Source: Myxococcales bacterium (GTDB lineage: Bacteria; Myxococcota_A; Polyangia; Fen-1088). From it: DNA of 7,981 bases. Location of the stretch: NCBI GenBank assembly GCA_003161835.1, contig PMNO01000390.1:324-8304 (forward strand). Reading direction: 5' to 3'. Below are positions 1-6,689 of this stretch, piece after piece (position 1 is the stretch's first letter; the number at the start of each line of letters is the position of its first letter). A model generated the notes under the pieces. It made no database searches and was not told where the DNA came from. It worked only from the letters and a program-made list of their open reading frames with translations. The translations under genes and the position numbers were made by a program.

Positions 1-779
1 ACCTGGAGCTTCGTCTCCAAGGCGCGCACCGCCGAGGTGTAGGCATCCAGCTTTTGCTTGTCGCTCGCGCTGAGCTTCAGTGCCAGTGCGTCGGCCTGAG
101 CCTTCACGCGGTCAAGAACGCTGGTGCGTTCCGCCAGACGCTGAGCCGCATCGTTGGAGTTGGTTGCCGCAGGCGCGGTGTAGTTCTTGAACATGTTGTC
201 CCAGAGGATGCCGGGATCGTACGTGTTCGGCATGGGATTTCCCGCGGTCCAGGAGACCGACCGGGAGAAATCGCAAGACACGCGGTCGCAGAGGCCATTG
301 TCTCCCTGCACACCGATCTGCATCGACGGGAACACCGGCGCGGGCTGTCCGGCTGGGTTCAAGGCCGGCAGGAGAACCTGGTCCAGACTGACGCGGGTCT
401 TGTCGGATTCGTGCCCGTTGACCGACATCATGGTCAGAAACGACCCGGTTCCGGCGCCGTGATCGCCAGGGGGATTCCCCGGAACCGCGGTCATCTGCAT
501 ATCGAGCCCGGTCAGAATCAAGATCTTCTTGCGAATGGGCTCAAGGGGCATGGAGATCTTGGTCGGCAACCAATCCGCCACACCCGCCATCGTGCCCTTG
601 GTGGGCGTCCAGTCAGGCATGTTGAAGCCGTTCGGAAGGAACCATGCCATGAAGCGACGAGGAGGCGTGCCGCCAGCGGCGTTCGCCCGGCGGGACCAAA
701 GCGCGGAGGGCAGGAAGGGCAATGCAACCGATACTCCGCCTGCGCTTAGGAGCAAGCGGCGCGAGATTCGTGGGCTCAT
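1..779 (-). CDS. DUF1552 family exported protein, Tat signal, C-terminus cut by window edge
   Basis: The frame is open from the left edge to this start, giving 259 residues of a longer protein. The N-terminus carries a twin-arginine motif (S6-R7-R8-L9-L10-L11), a hydrophobic stretch and a likely cleavage site after A34 (ANA), so export by the Tat system is expected. After it come the features I associate with DUF1552: a PRRFMAWFLPNG stretch just after the signal, an ILTGLD strand, a GDHGAGTGSFLT stretch, and near the edge a helical segment with YTSAVRALETKLQ. The molecular function of DUF1552 is unknown to me; these genes commonly sit beside DUF1592/DUF1588 genes in planctomycetes and myxobacteria, as here. 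I chose ATG 779 because GGAG lies 6 nt upstream. An in-frame ATG at 809, 1 nt after the stop of the upstream gene, is a real alternative (10 residues longer, purine-rich AGAGGG 8 nt upstream). Close spacing implies co-transcription and coupled translation with the DUF1592 gene. Confident family call, function unknown. Confidence 0.85.
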   Translation of the reverse strand, partial: MSPRISRRLLLSAGGVSVALPFLPSALWSRRANAAGGTPPRRFMAWFLPNGFNMPDWTPTKGTMAGVADWLPTKISMPLEPIRKKILILTGLDMQMTAVPGNPPGDHGAGTGSFLTMMSVNGHESDKTRVSLDQVLLPALNPAGQPAPVFPSMQIGVQGDNGLCDRVSCDFSRSVSWTAGNPMPNTYDPGILWDNMFKNYTAPAATNSNDAAQRLAERTSVLDRVKAQADALALKLSASDKQKLDAYTSAVRALETKLQ

Positions 780-810
780 ATCTTTCTCCCGTTTCAAATT
801 GGTCGACATG

Positions 811-2682
811 TTACGGTCCCTCTCCTCGGCGAGTCAGGAAGGCGTCGCTGGTTGCCACGGTCTTCAGGAGATCAGGCCACGTGGCGTTTGCCTTTGCCAA
901 GGGGTCAGCCAGTCCGGCGGCGTAGCCGCGCCCTTCCAGCGACTCGAACGAGCGCCCCACCGCATACGTCAGGGCCTGCTTGACCATGCAACGGGCGAAG
1001 CGCGGATCGGCGGCCAACAGGGTCGACAACTCCTTGGCCCCGTTGAAGGACCGGCCGCCGCTCAGCTGCCCGGTGGCATCGACCGCGGCGCCGTTTTCCA
1101 TGGTTCGGTAGGCGCCGATGGCGTCGAAGTTCTCAAAGGCCAAGCCGAGGGGATCGATCGTGTTGTGGCAGACACCACAGGCCGGGTTGAGCCGGTGGTT
1201 GGCAAGACTGGCTCGGGTGGTGGCGCCCTTGGCGACCGCGGGCACGAACGCTGGGACGTCCTTGGGGGGCGGCGGCTGCGAGTCACACAGGAGCTGGTCG
1301 AGGATCCAGTTTCCGCGTTTGACTGGTGAGGTCCGGTCAGGAAACGACGTAACGGTGAGGAAGGACTCCTGGGTCAGCAGGCCCATCCGGTTGCTCGTCG
1401 CGGGGAGCGTGACCTTCGTGAAGGTCGTCTGGCCCGCCGGAACGCCCGTGATCCCATAGTGCTTCGCCAGCCGGTCGTTGGCGAACGTGAAGTCGGCCGT
1501 GAGCAGCGCGGTTATCGGTTGGGAATCCTTGAACATCGACGCGAAGAAGTTGGTGGTCTCGGGCACGATGGACGAGCCCAATGCGGCGTCGAACGTCGTG
1601 AACAGGGTGTCGAGCGGCGCGACGTACTTGACGTCGCGCAAAGTAAGAGCCTGGCCGGCATAGTTGGTAATGAAATTTTGAAACTTGGTCGGGTCGGCAA
1701 TCAGGCGTGTGATCTGGCTGGCGTAGTCGGGCCCTGCCGGTGACAGCTTGGTCGCGGCTGCGGCTGCCATGAGCTGCGGGTCGGGCATGGTCGACCACAG
1801 GAAGTAAGAAAGGCGGCTGGCGACCTCGTAGTCGCTCAGCTTGGACGCGGCGGCCGCATTGTTGCCGACCTCGACGTGGAACAGGAAATGGGGGGACAAA
1901 AGGACGGCCTTCAGCGCCCCCGTGATCCCCTTGATAGGATCACCGCTGGAGGTCGTGAGGGACATGGCCAGGGCGGTGAGGTCGGTGACCTCCGCGTCCA
2001 GGGCTGGACGTCGGTAGGCGCTGGTCATGAAGGGCTTCAGGATCATCGGTGCGCAGGTGGCCATCGTGGCAGCCGTCGGCTCGCAGAGCATCACGCGCAT
2101 GCGCAAGGGATCGGTCTTCTGCCGGCCGAGCAGCTCGGCGAGTAAGGTATCGGATGCGGCGTCCTGGGCCGCGAACAGGAGATCGGAATAGCTGAGAATC
2201 ACGCCGACGGTATCAAAGCCCTCGATGTTCACGTTGTCGGCCGCGAACATCAGATCCTGGGAGGGGTGACCCATCGTGCCCAGGAGGTCGCGGACCGTGT
2301 TGTCGTATTCGGCGTTGTTCAGTCGGCGCAAGACGACGCGTCCCGAATCAAGCGTCGTGGTTGGGACAACCTTGTCCCACACGCTGATTCCCGGGACGGC
2401 TATCGAAGGCGCCCCGCCACTACCCGAATTCGGCACCGTGCCCGTGTTGCCGGTCCCTGAATTAGGTAGCGTGCCAGTACTGCCAGTACCCGAATTCGGC
2501 AGCATGCCCGAATTGCCAGTGCCTGAATTGGGCGCCGTACCCGAATTACCTGTCCCCGAGCTGCCCACGTCCGCGGGCCCCCCTTTCGGCAAGCTGGCCA
2601 CACCGGTGCACCCGGACGCCAGGGCCAAGGCGATCACGGCGAGATTGTGATGTAGGCCATTGCGACCGTTGTCTTTCCGCAT
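811..2682 (-). CDS. DUF1592/DUF1588 domain-containing lipoprotein with CxxCH haem motif
   Basis: The product is 623 residues. Residues 1-25 form a lipoprotein signal peptide ending in L-A-S-G-C25, so the mature protein should be lipid-anchored outside the cytoplasm. Residues 41-90 are a low-complexity linker of 11-residue repeats. Then follow, in the order usual for this planctomycete/myxobacterial family: a PSD3 (DUF1587) segment near 116-180 with RRLNNAEYDNTVRDLLG; a Cys pair C200/C210; PSD5 (DUF1595) near 213-273 with AYRRPALDAEV; PSD4 (DUF1592) from about 281 with SRLSYFLWSTMPD; PSCyt3 (DUF1588) near 430-530 holding C502-G-V-C505-H506, a single c-type haem motif, followed by NTIDPLGLAFENFD; and PSD2 (DUF1585) at the C-terminus with KQALTYAVGRSFE. 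The family's substrate is unknown; a redox role is inferred from the haem motif. An earlier in-frame start at 2760 is rejected: GGAGG sits 7 nt before ATG 2682 and only this start places the signal peptide at the N-terminus. First gene of the unit with the DUF1552 gene. Confidence 0.9.
   Translation of the reverse strand: MRKDNGRNGLHHNLAVIALALASGCTGVASLPKGGPADVGSSGTGNSGTAPNSGTGNSGMLPNSGTGSTGTLPNSGTGNTGTVPNSGSGGAPSIAVPGISVWDKVVPTTTLDSGRVVLRRLNNAEYDNTVRDLLGTMGHPSQDLMFAADNVNIEGFDTVGVILSYSDLLFAAQDAASDTLLAELLGRQKTDPLRMRVMLCEPTAATMATCAPMILKPFMTSAYRRPALDAEVTDLTALAMSLTTSSGDPIKGITGALKAVLLSPHFLFHVEVGNNAAAASKLSDYEVASRLSYFLWSTMPDPQLMAAAAATKLSPAGPDYASQITRLIADPTKFQNFITNYAGQALTLRDVKYVAPLDTLFTTFDAALGSSIVPETTNFFASMFKDSQPITALLTADFTFANDRLAKHYGITGVPAGQTTFTKVTLPATSNRMGLLTQESFLTVTSFPDRTSPVKRGNWILDQLLCDSQPPPPKDVPAFVPAVAKGATTRASLANHRLNPACGVCHNTIDPLGLAFENFDAIGAYRTMENGAAVDATGQLSGGRSFNGAKELSTLLAADPRFARCMVKQALTYAVGRSFESLEGRGYAAGLADPLAKANATWPDLLKTVATSDAFLTRRGEGP
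2413..2562 (-). repeat. 33-nt tandem repeat encoding NSGTG-rich linker
   Basis: About four and a half imperfect copies of an 11-residue unit, consensus N-S-G-T-G-N-S/T-G-T-x-P, cover residues 41-90 of the DUF1592 lipoprotein. The DNA copies keep a shared 'cccgaatt(c/g)gg' core and differ mainly at third positions and at the residue before the proline. The repeat sits straight after the lipid-anchored cysteine region, so it probably acts as a flexible spacer between membrane and folded domains. Copy number could vary between strains. Confidence 0.85.
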
Positions 2683-2829
2683 CGGAGTCCCTCCAGGTAG
2701 ATTCTGCTGCAATTTGCGCGTCTCGCGCTCGCAACGTGGGCACGCTTCGAGCGACTTCAAAGGGGGATTCGCTCTGGGCGAACCTCGACTGGCTTGGGTA
2801 AGGTATCAGCAGGCCTGGCCTCGGGTCCT

Positions 2830-2850
2830 AACCGCGCGAGCGCGGTTTTT
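2830..2850 (+). terminator. Intrinsic terminator-like hairpin facing right
   Basis: AACCGCG (2830-2836) pairs perfectly with CGCGGTT (2841-2847) across a four-base CGAG loop, and the 3' arm runs into TTTTT at 2846-2850. A 7-bp GC-rich stem plus a T-run is the standard rho-independent form on the plus strand. Read on the minus strand there is no T-run after the stem, so it is directional. No plus-strand gene lies upstream: the neighbour to the left is transcribed the other way. It may end a short unannotated RNA, stop antisense transcription coming from the DUF1592 gene, or act as a leader attenuator for the sigma gene. Confidence 0.6.
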
Positions 2851-2968
2851 GCTGGGATTTAAGGGGCCTGCGAGTAGGCAGCGATGTGGCGAAAGGCTGT
2901 GGATGCTGCACCGGGACATGGGTTCGGCGGGTTCCTTGCCTTGGGTGGATGGCATTCGGCGGTGGCCT

Positions 2969-3001
2969 TTGACAGCCGCTTGAAGACGTAACATCTTGAC
3001 A
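2969..3001 (+). promoter_or_regulatory. Promoter-like region with two TTGACA boxes at the sigma gene start
   Basis: Perfect TTGACA hexamers occur at 2969-2974 and 2996-3001, both within a TTGACAG heptamer. From the first box, a 17-nt spacer leads to CATCTT at 2992-2997, only a 3/6 match to the -10 consensus; that would place the transcription start about at the GTG start codon. TAACAT at 2989-2994 is a better hexamer but its 14-nt spacing is too short. An alternative reading is an ECF-type promoter, AAC (2990-2992), 17 nt, CGTT (3010-3013), which would overlap the annotated coding start. The site is plausible, but its exact form is uncertain. Confidence 0.3.
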
Positions 3002-3003
3002 GG

Positions 3004-3648
3004 GTGTCTCGTTCGAATTCCCAGGCGGTCGTCAACGCACCCGTCGCGGCGTATTCCCCAGGTTCGGACGGTACCGACCCGGTTCTCGTCGCGGTCCACG
3101 AGGCGAGAGCGGGTGACCCCGAGGGCATGCGCCGATTCTTGGTGGAGATCGCCCCTTGGGTGCGGCGAACGTGCAGCGGCGTGCTTGGGTCAGGTCATCC
3201 GGATTTGGATGACACCATGCAAGAGTGCCTTTTCGCGGCGCTGAAGGCCCTTGGCAGCTACAGGTTTGACGGCGACATTCGGCACTACGTCACGAAGATC
3301 GCGCTCAGAATCGCGATCGGAGCGAAGCGCACCAGCGTCGCGAGGTGGCAGCAACACGATCTGCTCAAGGCCGAGCCCCAGTCCGAAGTCCCGGCGCCCG
3401 TCCCGGCGGATTGGTCCAGCGACGAGATTGACTTGGTTCGCCGCATGCTCGACAACTTGTCCCGCCTTCAGAGCGAAGCGCTGTTGATGCGGATCGTGTT
3501 GGGCTTTTCAGTCGAGGAGATCGCGGCCACGACCGGTGTCTCTCGTAACACGGTCAAGACGCGACTCCGGTTGGGCAAGAACGCGCTCCGGAAAAACCTA
3601 CGCAAGACACCGTTCTGGGCAAATTGGCTTTCGAGGAAGAATTCATGA
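3004..3648 (+). CDS. ECF-like sigma-70 family RNA polymerase sigma factor
   Basis: The 214-residue product has the two-domain ECF layout. Sigma region 2 spans about 27-110, with ARAGDPEGMRRF as the first helix and D67-L-D-D-T-M-Q-E-C as the counterpart of the usual DxEDxxQExF core-binding stretch. Region 4 spans about 140-200, with a helix-turn-helix at 170-190 (VEEIAATTGVSRNTVKTRL). It should direct RNA polymerase to a small set of promoters. Region 2 is divergent: the -10 recognition part (around R87-A107) is hard to align with classical ECF groups. GTG 3004 is the first possible start after an in-frame TAA at 2989, yet no Shine-Dalgarno lies at proper distance; the next ATG (residue 42) would remove the first region-2 helix. 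The stop overlaps the next gene's start (ATGA), indicating a coupled regulator pair with the membrane protein downstream. Confidence 0.88.
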   Translation: MSRSNSQAVVNAPVAAYSPGSDGTDPVLVAVHEARAGDPEGMRRFLVEIAPWVRRTCSGVLGSGHPDLDDTMQECLFAALKALGSYRFDGDIRHYVTKIALRIAIGAKRTSVARWQQHDLLKAEPQSEVPAPVPADWSSDEIDLVRRMLDNLSRLQSEALLMRIVLGFSVEEIAATTGVSRNTVKTRLRLGKNALRKNLRKTPFWANWLSRKNS

Positions 3649-4604
3649 CCGACGCGAGCTTTACGGGGGACGAGCATCCAGAGGAGCTGTTGGACCTCGC
3701 GGGCCAAGGTGTTGTGATGAGCGATAGCCAGTGGCGGATGCTACGCGAACACGTCGCGCTGTGTGTGCCGTGCGCCACCCAGCAGCGTATGTCCACGCGA
3801 TCCGCGATCGCGAGCGCGGTCGAAGGAACGATGTCCCCATCGCGTGTGCATCAGGATCGGCTAGTCTTGAACCAGGCTTTCGAGCGTTTTCGGTTGTCAC
3901 AGCGGGCCAGGCGAGCGTGGCTCGTGCCGCGGGCGCGCCGCTGGATATCCGTGGGCGTCGGGACCGTTTTGTTGTCGAGCGCGGCATTGGCGGCCACCTG
4001 GTGGACGACCCGTCACACCGGCGCGCTGGCAGTGCCCGCACCACCGGCGCAGGTTGCCGCGGCAGCGACGAGTGGATTCCGTTCTCGATTGTCACGCCCT
4101 ATTGATTCACCGCCGCAACTTGACGAGCCGTCGTCGGAGCCGACCTCCGAGGATCAAGGGGCTTCGCTGGCAAGCGCGCGCGGGCGGGTGGACCGGGCCA
4201 CCGCCGCCGAGTTGTTCGCGCATGCGCGCACTTTGCGTCTGAACGGCAACCAGGCGGGCGCGTTGGCGATCTATCGGCGCCTGCAGCGCGGGTACGGCGA
4301 CTCGCGCGAGGGCCGGTTGTCCTACCTGGTGGTGGGACGCCTGTGGCTCGAACGCGGCCGGCCAGATCTCGCAGCGCCGCAATTTTCCCGCTATCTCGAC
4401 ACCGCCGGGAGTGCGTCGGAAGAGGCTCTGGTGGGCCGCGCTACGGCGTTCGGCCGCATGGGGCGTTCCGCCGAGGAGGTGGCCGATTGGCGGACGTTGG
4501 TCTCCGAGCACCCCCAGTCCGTGTATTTGAACCGCGCTCGTTCCCGACTCGAGGAGTTGGATCGGCCAGCCGGAACGCCCGGCTCCGCCACGGTCCGTCG
4601 GTGA
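3645..4604 (+). CDS. Membrane-anchored zinc-finger anti-sigma-like protein with periplasmic TPR domain
   Basis: The 319-residue product has three parts. The N-terminal cytoplasmic part contains H36-x3-C40-x2-C43, the zinc motif of ZAS-type anti-sigma factors, with H11 placed 25 residues earlier as the likely fourth ligand. A single membrane segment at about 101-120 follows an Arg-rich stretch (inside-positive). A Pro/Ala/Ser-rich linker (about 127-180) leads to a helical TPR-like domain at 187-306 (AELFAHARTLRLNGNQAGALAIYRRL; later YLDTAGSASEEALVGRATAFGRMGRSAEE). The inferred role is to bind and hold the sigma factor encoded upstream, with the TPR part sensing or scaffolding in the periplasm. 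ATG 3645 is chosen over an upstream TTG at 3624 because it overlaps the sigma stop as ATGA and has GAGG about 9 nt upstream. Direct evidence of sigma binding is lacking; the zinc motif and gene order are the basis. Confidence 0.8.
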   Translation: MTDASFTGDEHPEELLDLAGQGVVMSDSQWRMLREHVALCVPCATQQRMSTRSAIASAVEGTMSPSRVHQDRLVLNQAFERFRLSQRARRAWLVPRARRWISVGVGTVLLSSAALAATWWTTRHTGALAVPAPPAQVAAAATSGFRSRLSRPIDSPPQLDEPSSEPTSEDQGASLASARGRVDRATAAELFAHARTLRLNGNQAGALAIYRRLQRGYGDSREGRLSYLVVGRLWLERGRPDLAAPQFSRYLDTAGSASEEALVGRATAFGRMGRSAEEVADWRTLVSEHPQSVYLNRARSRLEELDRPAGTPGSATVRR

Positions 4605-4651
4605 GCGGCGGCCACGGACGTCACAGACTCTCGGTTGGGTGAGGCTCCGTC

Positions 4652-5731
4652 GTGCGGCGTCGCGTTCTTGCCTTCTGTTCGGCGCTCATTGCCTTCGCCA
4701 CGTCGTCGGGTCTCAGTTTGGCCGTCGAAGGACCGCGCGCGGATCTCTCGGGCAGACCCATGGTCGATATCATCTTGGCCAGTCGCAACCAGGGTTCCAA
4801 TGGCGCGCTGATGGCGACCTTGCGCCGTTCACTGGAACGGTTGGACGCGAATGTCAGCTTTGACGAGCGCGCGGCCATGAGTCCGCGCGAGGTTGCCGAC
4901 GCGGCCAAGCCCGCGTATGTGGCGGTCACGGTTTGGATCGATCTCGGATCACCCAACGTCGCGACGGTGTACGTCACCGAGGGCAAGAACGTCTTCGCGC
5001 GACGCCTGGATCTCGATCGGGCACTCGATTCCGTGGCGCTGGATCTGCTGGACGTCGTCGTGACCAGCTCGGTCGAGACCGTCCTGTCGGGGCGGCCTTT
5101 GGGCGTCACGCGCGAGGAGTTTTCGCGTTCGCTCGAACAAGCGCCCCTCGCGCCTGCTCCGGCGGGGCCCCCCACGCCACCTGCGGCACCACCTCCCAGT
5201 AGCCCTTCCCACGTGGTTTTCGCGGCGGCCGCTTTCTACGAAGCCGCACTTGTGGCACCCATGACGGCGATAGACGGACCGGGGCTCCGCATCGACGGGA
5301 GTCGCGATGGTTTTTGGCTCGGTCTGAGCCTCAACAGCCATCGGCGGTACGACGTGACGTCCGCGGGGGCGACCGTTCGTTTCGCGCCGGAGGGCTTTCG
5401 ACTGTCATTCGGTCGCGTCTTTACGCTGCGCCACAAACTCGCGTTGATCGTCGGGTGTGGGGCTGGCGTGGATGTGACGCGTATTGAATCGGTGTCCACG
5501 CGGGCCGGCTTGGCGCCTGCGAGCGCATTTTGGACCACGGACATCGTGGCTCGGCCGACCGCGGAGATTCAGTACCGCCTCGGCCGATTGGCGCTGGGTG
5601 CGATGCTGGGGCTCGATGCCAACTTGGTCCAGTCGGTATATGCCATCTCGACTGCGCCCGGAAACCGTCCCTTTTGGACGCCGTGGCGTCTTCACCCCGT
5701 GCTGGCTCTGATCGTCGAACTGAGTCTGTGA
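4652..5731 (+). CDS. Exported two-domain protein of unknown function, possible outer-membrane beta domain
   Basis: I do not recognise a named family. The 359-residue product begins with a Sec-type signal peptide (MRRR, hydrophobic 5-24, likely cut after A24 in SLA). Residues about 30-160 form an alpha/beta domain (VDIILASRNQGSNGALMATLRRSL; AYVAVTVWIDLG; VATVYVTEGKNVFARRLDLD) that recalls small domains of envelope-associated proteins, though only in general style. A Pro/Ala linker (164-186) separates it from a beta-rich domain (187-359) of alternating hydrophobic strands with glycine turns, ending in HPVLALIVELSL, which could be a small barrel or a membrane-associated beta fold. The GTG 4652 start has GAGG 7 nt upstream. 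It lies 47 nt after the TPR gene on the same strand with no terminator between, so it probably belongs to the sigma/anti-sigma operon and may be the surface component of that unit. Confidence 0.75.
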   Translation: MRRRVLAFCSALIAFATSSGLSLAVEGPRADLSGRPMVDIILASRNQGSNGALMATLRRSLERLDANVSFDERAAMSPREVADAAKPAYVAVTVWIDLGSPNVATVYVTEGKNVFARRLDLDRALDSVALDLLDVVVTSSVETVLSGRPLGVTREEFSRSLEQAPLAPAPAGPPTPPAAPPPSSPSHVVFAAAAFYEAALVAPMTAIDGPGLRIDGSRDGFWLGLSLNSHRRYDVTSAGATVRFAPEGFRLSFGRVFTLRHKLALIVGCGAGVDVTRIESVSTRAGLAPASAFWTTDIVARPTAEIQYRLGRLALGAMLGLDANLVQSVYAISTAPGNRPFWTPWRLHPVLALIVELSL

Positions 5732-5746
5732 CGGACAACTCGGTTG

Positions 5747-6649
5747 TTACCGCCAGGCCTCGTAGAGCCGCGGTACACCACTGCGCTCCGATGAAAACAC
5801 GATGTGTCTTCCGTCGTCCGACAGCCAGGGATCGCCCTCGGCCGCCTTGCTGTTGAGTTCGTCCAATGATTGCGGCGCGCTGAACTGCGCGGACGAGGAG
5901 GCACGGACGGATTCGAAGAGGTCGGAGCTCTTTTGATCTCCGTTGCGACGCGACCCAAACACCAGTCCCAAGCCCTCACGATAGACTGCGGGATCCCAGT
6001 CAAAGACTGATGAATTGATCTCGGAAATATTCACCGGGGCACCCCAGGCGGCCGTCGTGGTGTCCCGGGTGGTCCGGTAGATGTCGAAATTTCCCATCCC
6101 GTGATCGGAGGCATAGACCATCAGCAGGCCGGAAACATCCACCGCGGGGCCACGATCCGTCGAGGTCGGGCCCAGATTGACGACCTGGGGTACGCCCCAG
6201 GGGTCGGTGCGTTTCTGTCGTTGCGCCACCCAGATGCGGTAGTTCGGATCGCCGCCGGGCCGATCGCTCGAAAAATAGATCGTGAGGCCGTCACTGCTGA
6301 GATCGGGCTCGAAATCCGCGCTGTTCGTGGACAGCTCGGACACGACGACCGCCGACGCCCATGGCGAACTGGTCGTCAGTCGCGTACTCATCCAAATGTC
6401 GTACGTGCCATTTTTCAGCGCGGCGAAGTAGATCTCGAGTTCGTCCGGACTCAGACTGGGATCTTGGATGAGGTCCGTCGTCTCGAGTAAACCTGTGACC
6501 AGCACGGGCGCGCTGAACAGCCGGCCGGCACCGACGCTGGCGTCACTGCTGTTCTCGAATGCGACGATGCGCACGCGGGATGAGCAACCCATGGTCACCA
6601 GCCAAACCACGACCAGAAACCAAGCGTTTTTGGGCAAGAACCGTGTCAA
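5747..6649 (-). CDS. PD40 (WD40-like) beta-propeller lipoprotein
   Basis: The 300-residue product has an N-terminal hydrophobic segment (10-21) ending in V-T-M-G-C22, a permissible lipobox, so it is probably a lipoprotein. Five PD40 repeats follow at about 63-90, 114-144, 166-195, 218-249 and 272-300, each with the D-P-x-L-S-x-D-G-x-x-I-Y-F-x-S-x-R type core then D-I-W or D-I-Y. Such repeats form the propeller of TolB-like and other periplasmic proteins and usually mediate protein or glycan contact; no catalytic residues are visible. The TTG 6649 start is the first possible after an in-frame TAG, with AGGA about 9 nt upstream. The gene follows the second sigma gene by 40 nt on the same strand, suggesting an operon. 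Its stop (TAA, 5747-5749) lies 15 nt from the stop of the convergent exported-protein gene. Family call is firm; partner and ligand unknown. Confidence 0.85.
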   Translation of the reverse strand: MTRFLPKNAWFLVVVWLVTMGCSSRVRIVAFENSSDASVGAGRLFSAPVLVTGLLETTDLIQDPSLSPDELEIYFAALKNGTYDIWMSTRLTTSSPWASAVVVSELSTNSADFEPDLSSDGLTIYFSSDRPGGDPNYRIWVAQRQKRTDPWGVPQVVNLGPTSTDRGPAVDVSGLLMVYASDHGMGNFDIYRTTRDTTTAAWGAPVNISEINSSVFDWDPAVYREGLGLVFGSRRNGDQKSSDLFESVRASSSAQFSAPQSLDELNSKAAEGDPWLSDDGRHIVFSSERSGVPRLYEAWR

Positions 6650-6689
6650 GAGGCCATCCTACCAGGGCCGCTCGTTCGTCCCACTCGTT

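Larger units (their letters stand above)
2683..3003. other. Divergent intergenic region, no gene seen
   Basis: These 321 nt separate the minus-strand DUF1592 unit from the plus-strand sigma unit. No convincing coding frame is present; short open frames here lack family features. The left part holds inverted repeats in the leader of the DUF1592 gene (for example TTGCG-N11-CGCAA at 2714-2734 and CGCTCG-N16-CGAGCG at 2726-2753). The middle holds a rightward intrinsic terminator at 2830-2850. The right end holds two TTGACA boxes at 2969-2974 and 2996-3001. I could not pick a credible minus-strand promoter for the DUF1592 unit, although it should lie here. Confidence 0.7.

Noticed and set aside
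1062..1286. CxxC-free minus-strand frame within the DUF1592 gene
   Set aside because: It is the +1 shadow of the DUF1588 region; the real frame carries the CxxCH motif and conserved family residues.
529..1329. 266-codon plus-strand open frame
   Set aside because: It runs antisense across the DUF1552 and DUF1592 genes, spans their junction, has no recognisable domain and reflects the high GC of the region.
2683..2760. N-terminal extension of the DUF1592 protein from a start at 2760
   Set aside because: It would bury the lipoprotein signal peptide 26 residues inside; the strong GGAGG before ATG 2682 marks the true start.
3008..3023. tRNA T-arm-like string (GTTCGAATTCC)
   Set aside because: The invariant C after the loop is absent, no pairing stem or acceptor arm can be built around it, and it lies within the sigma coding frame.
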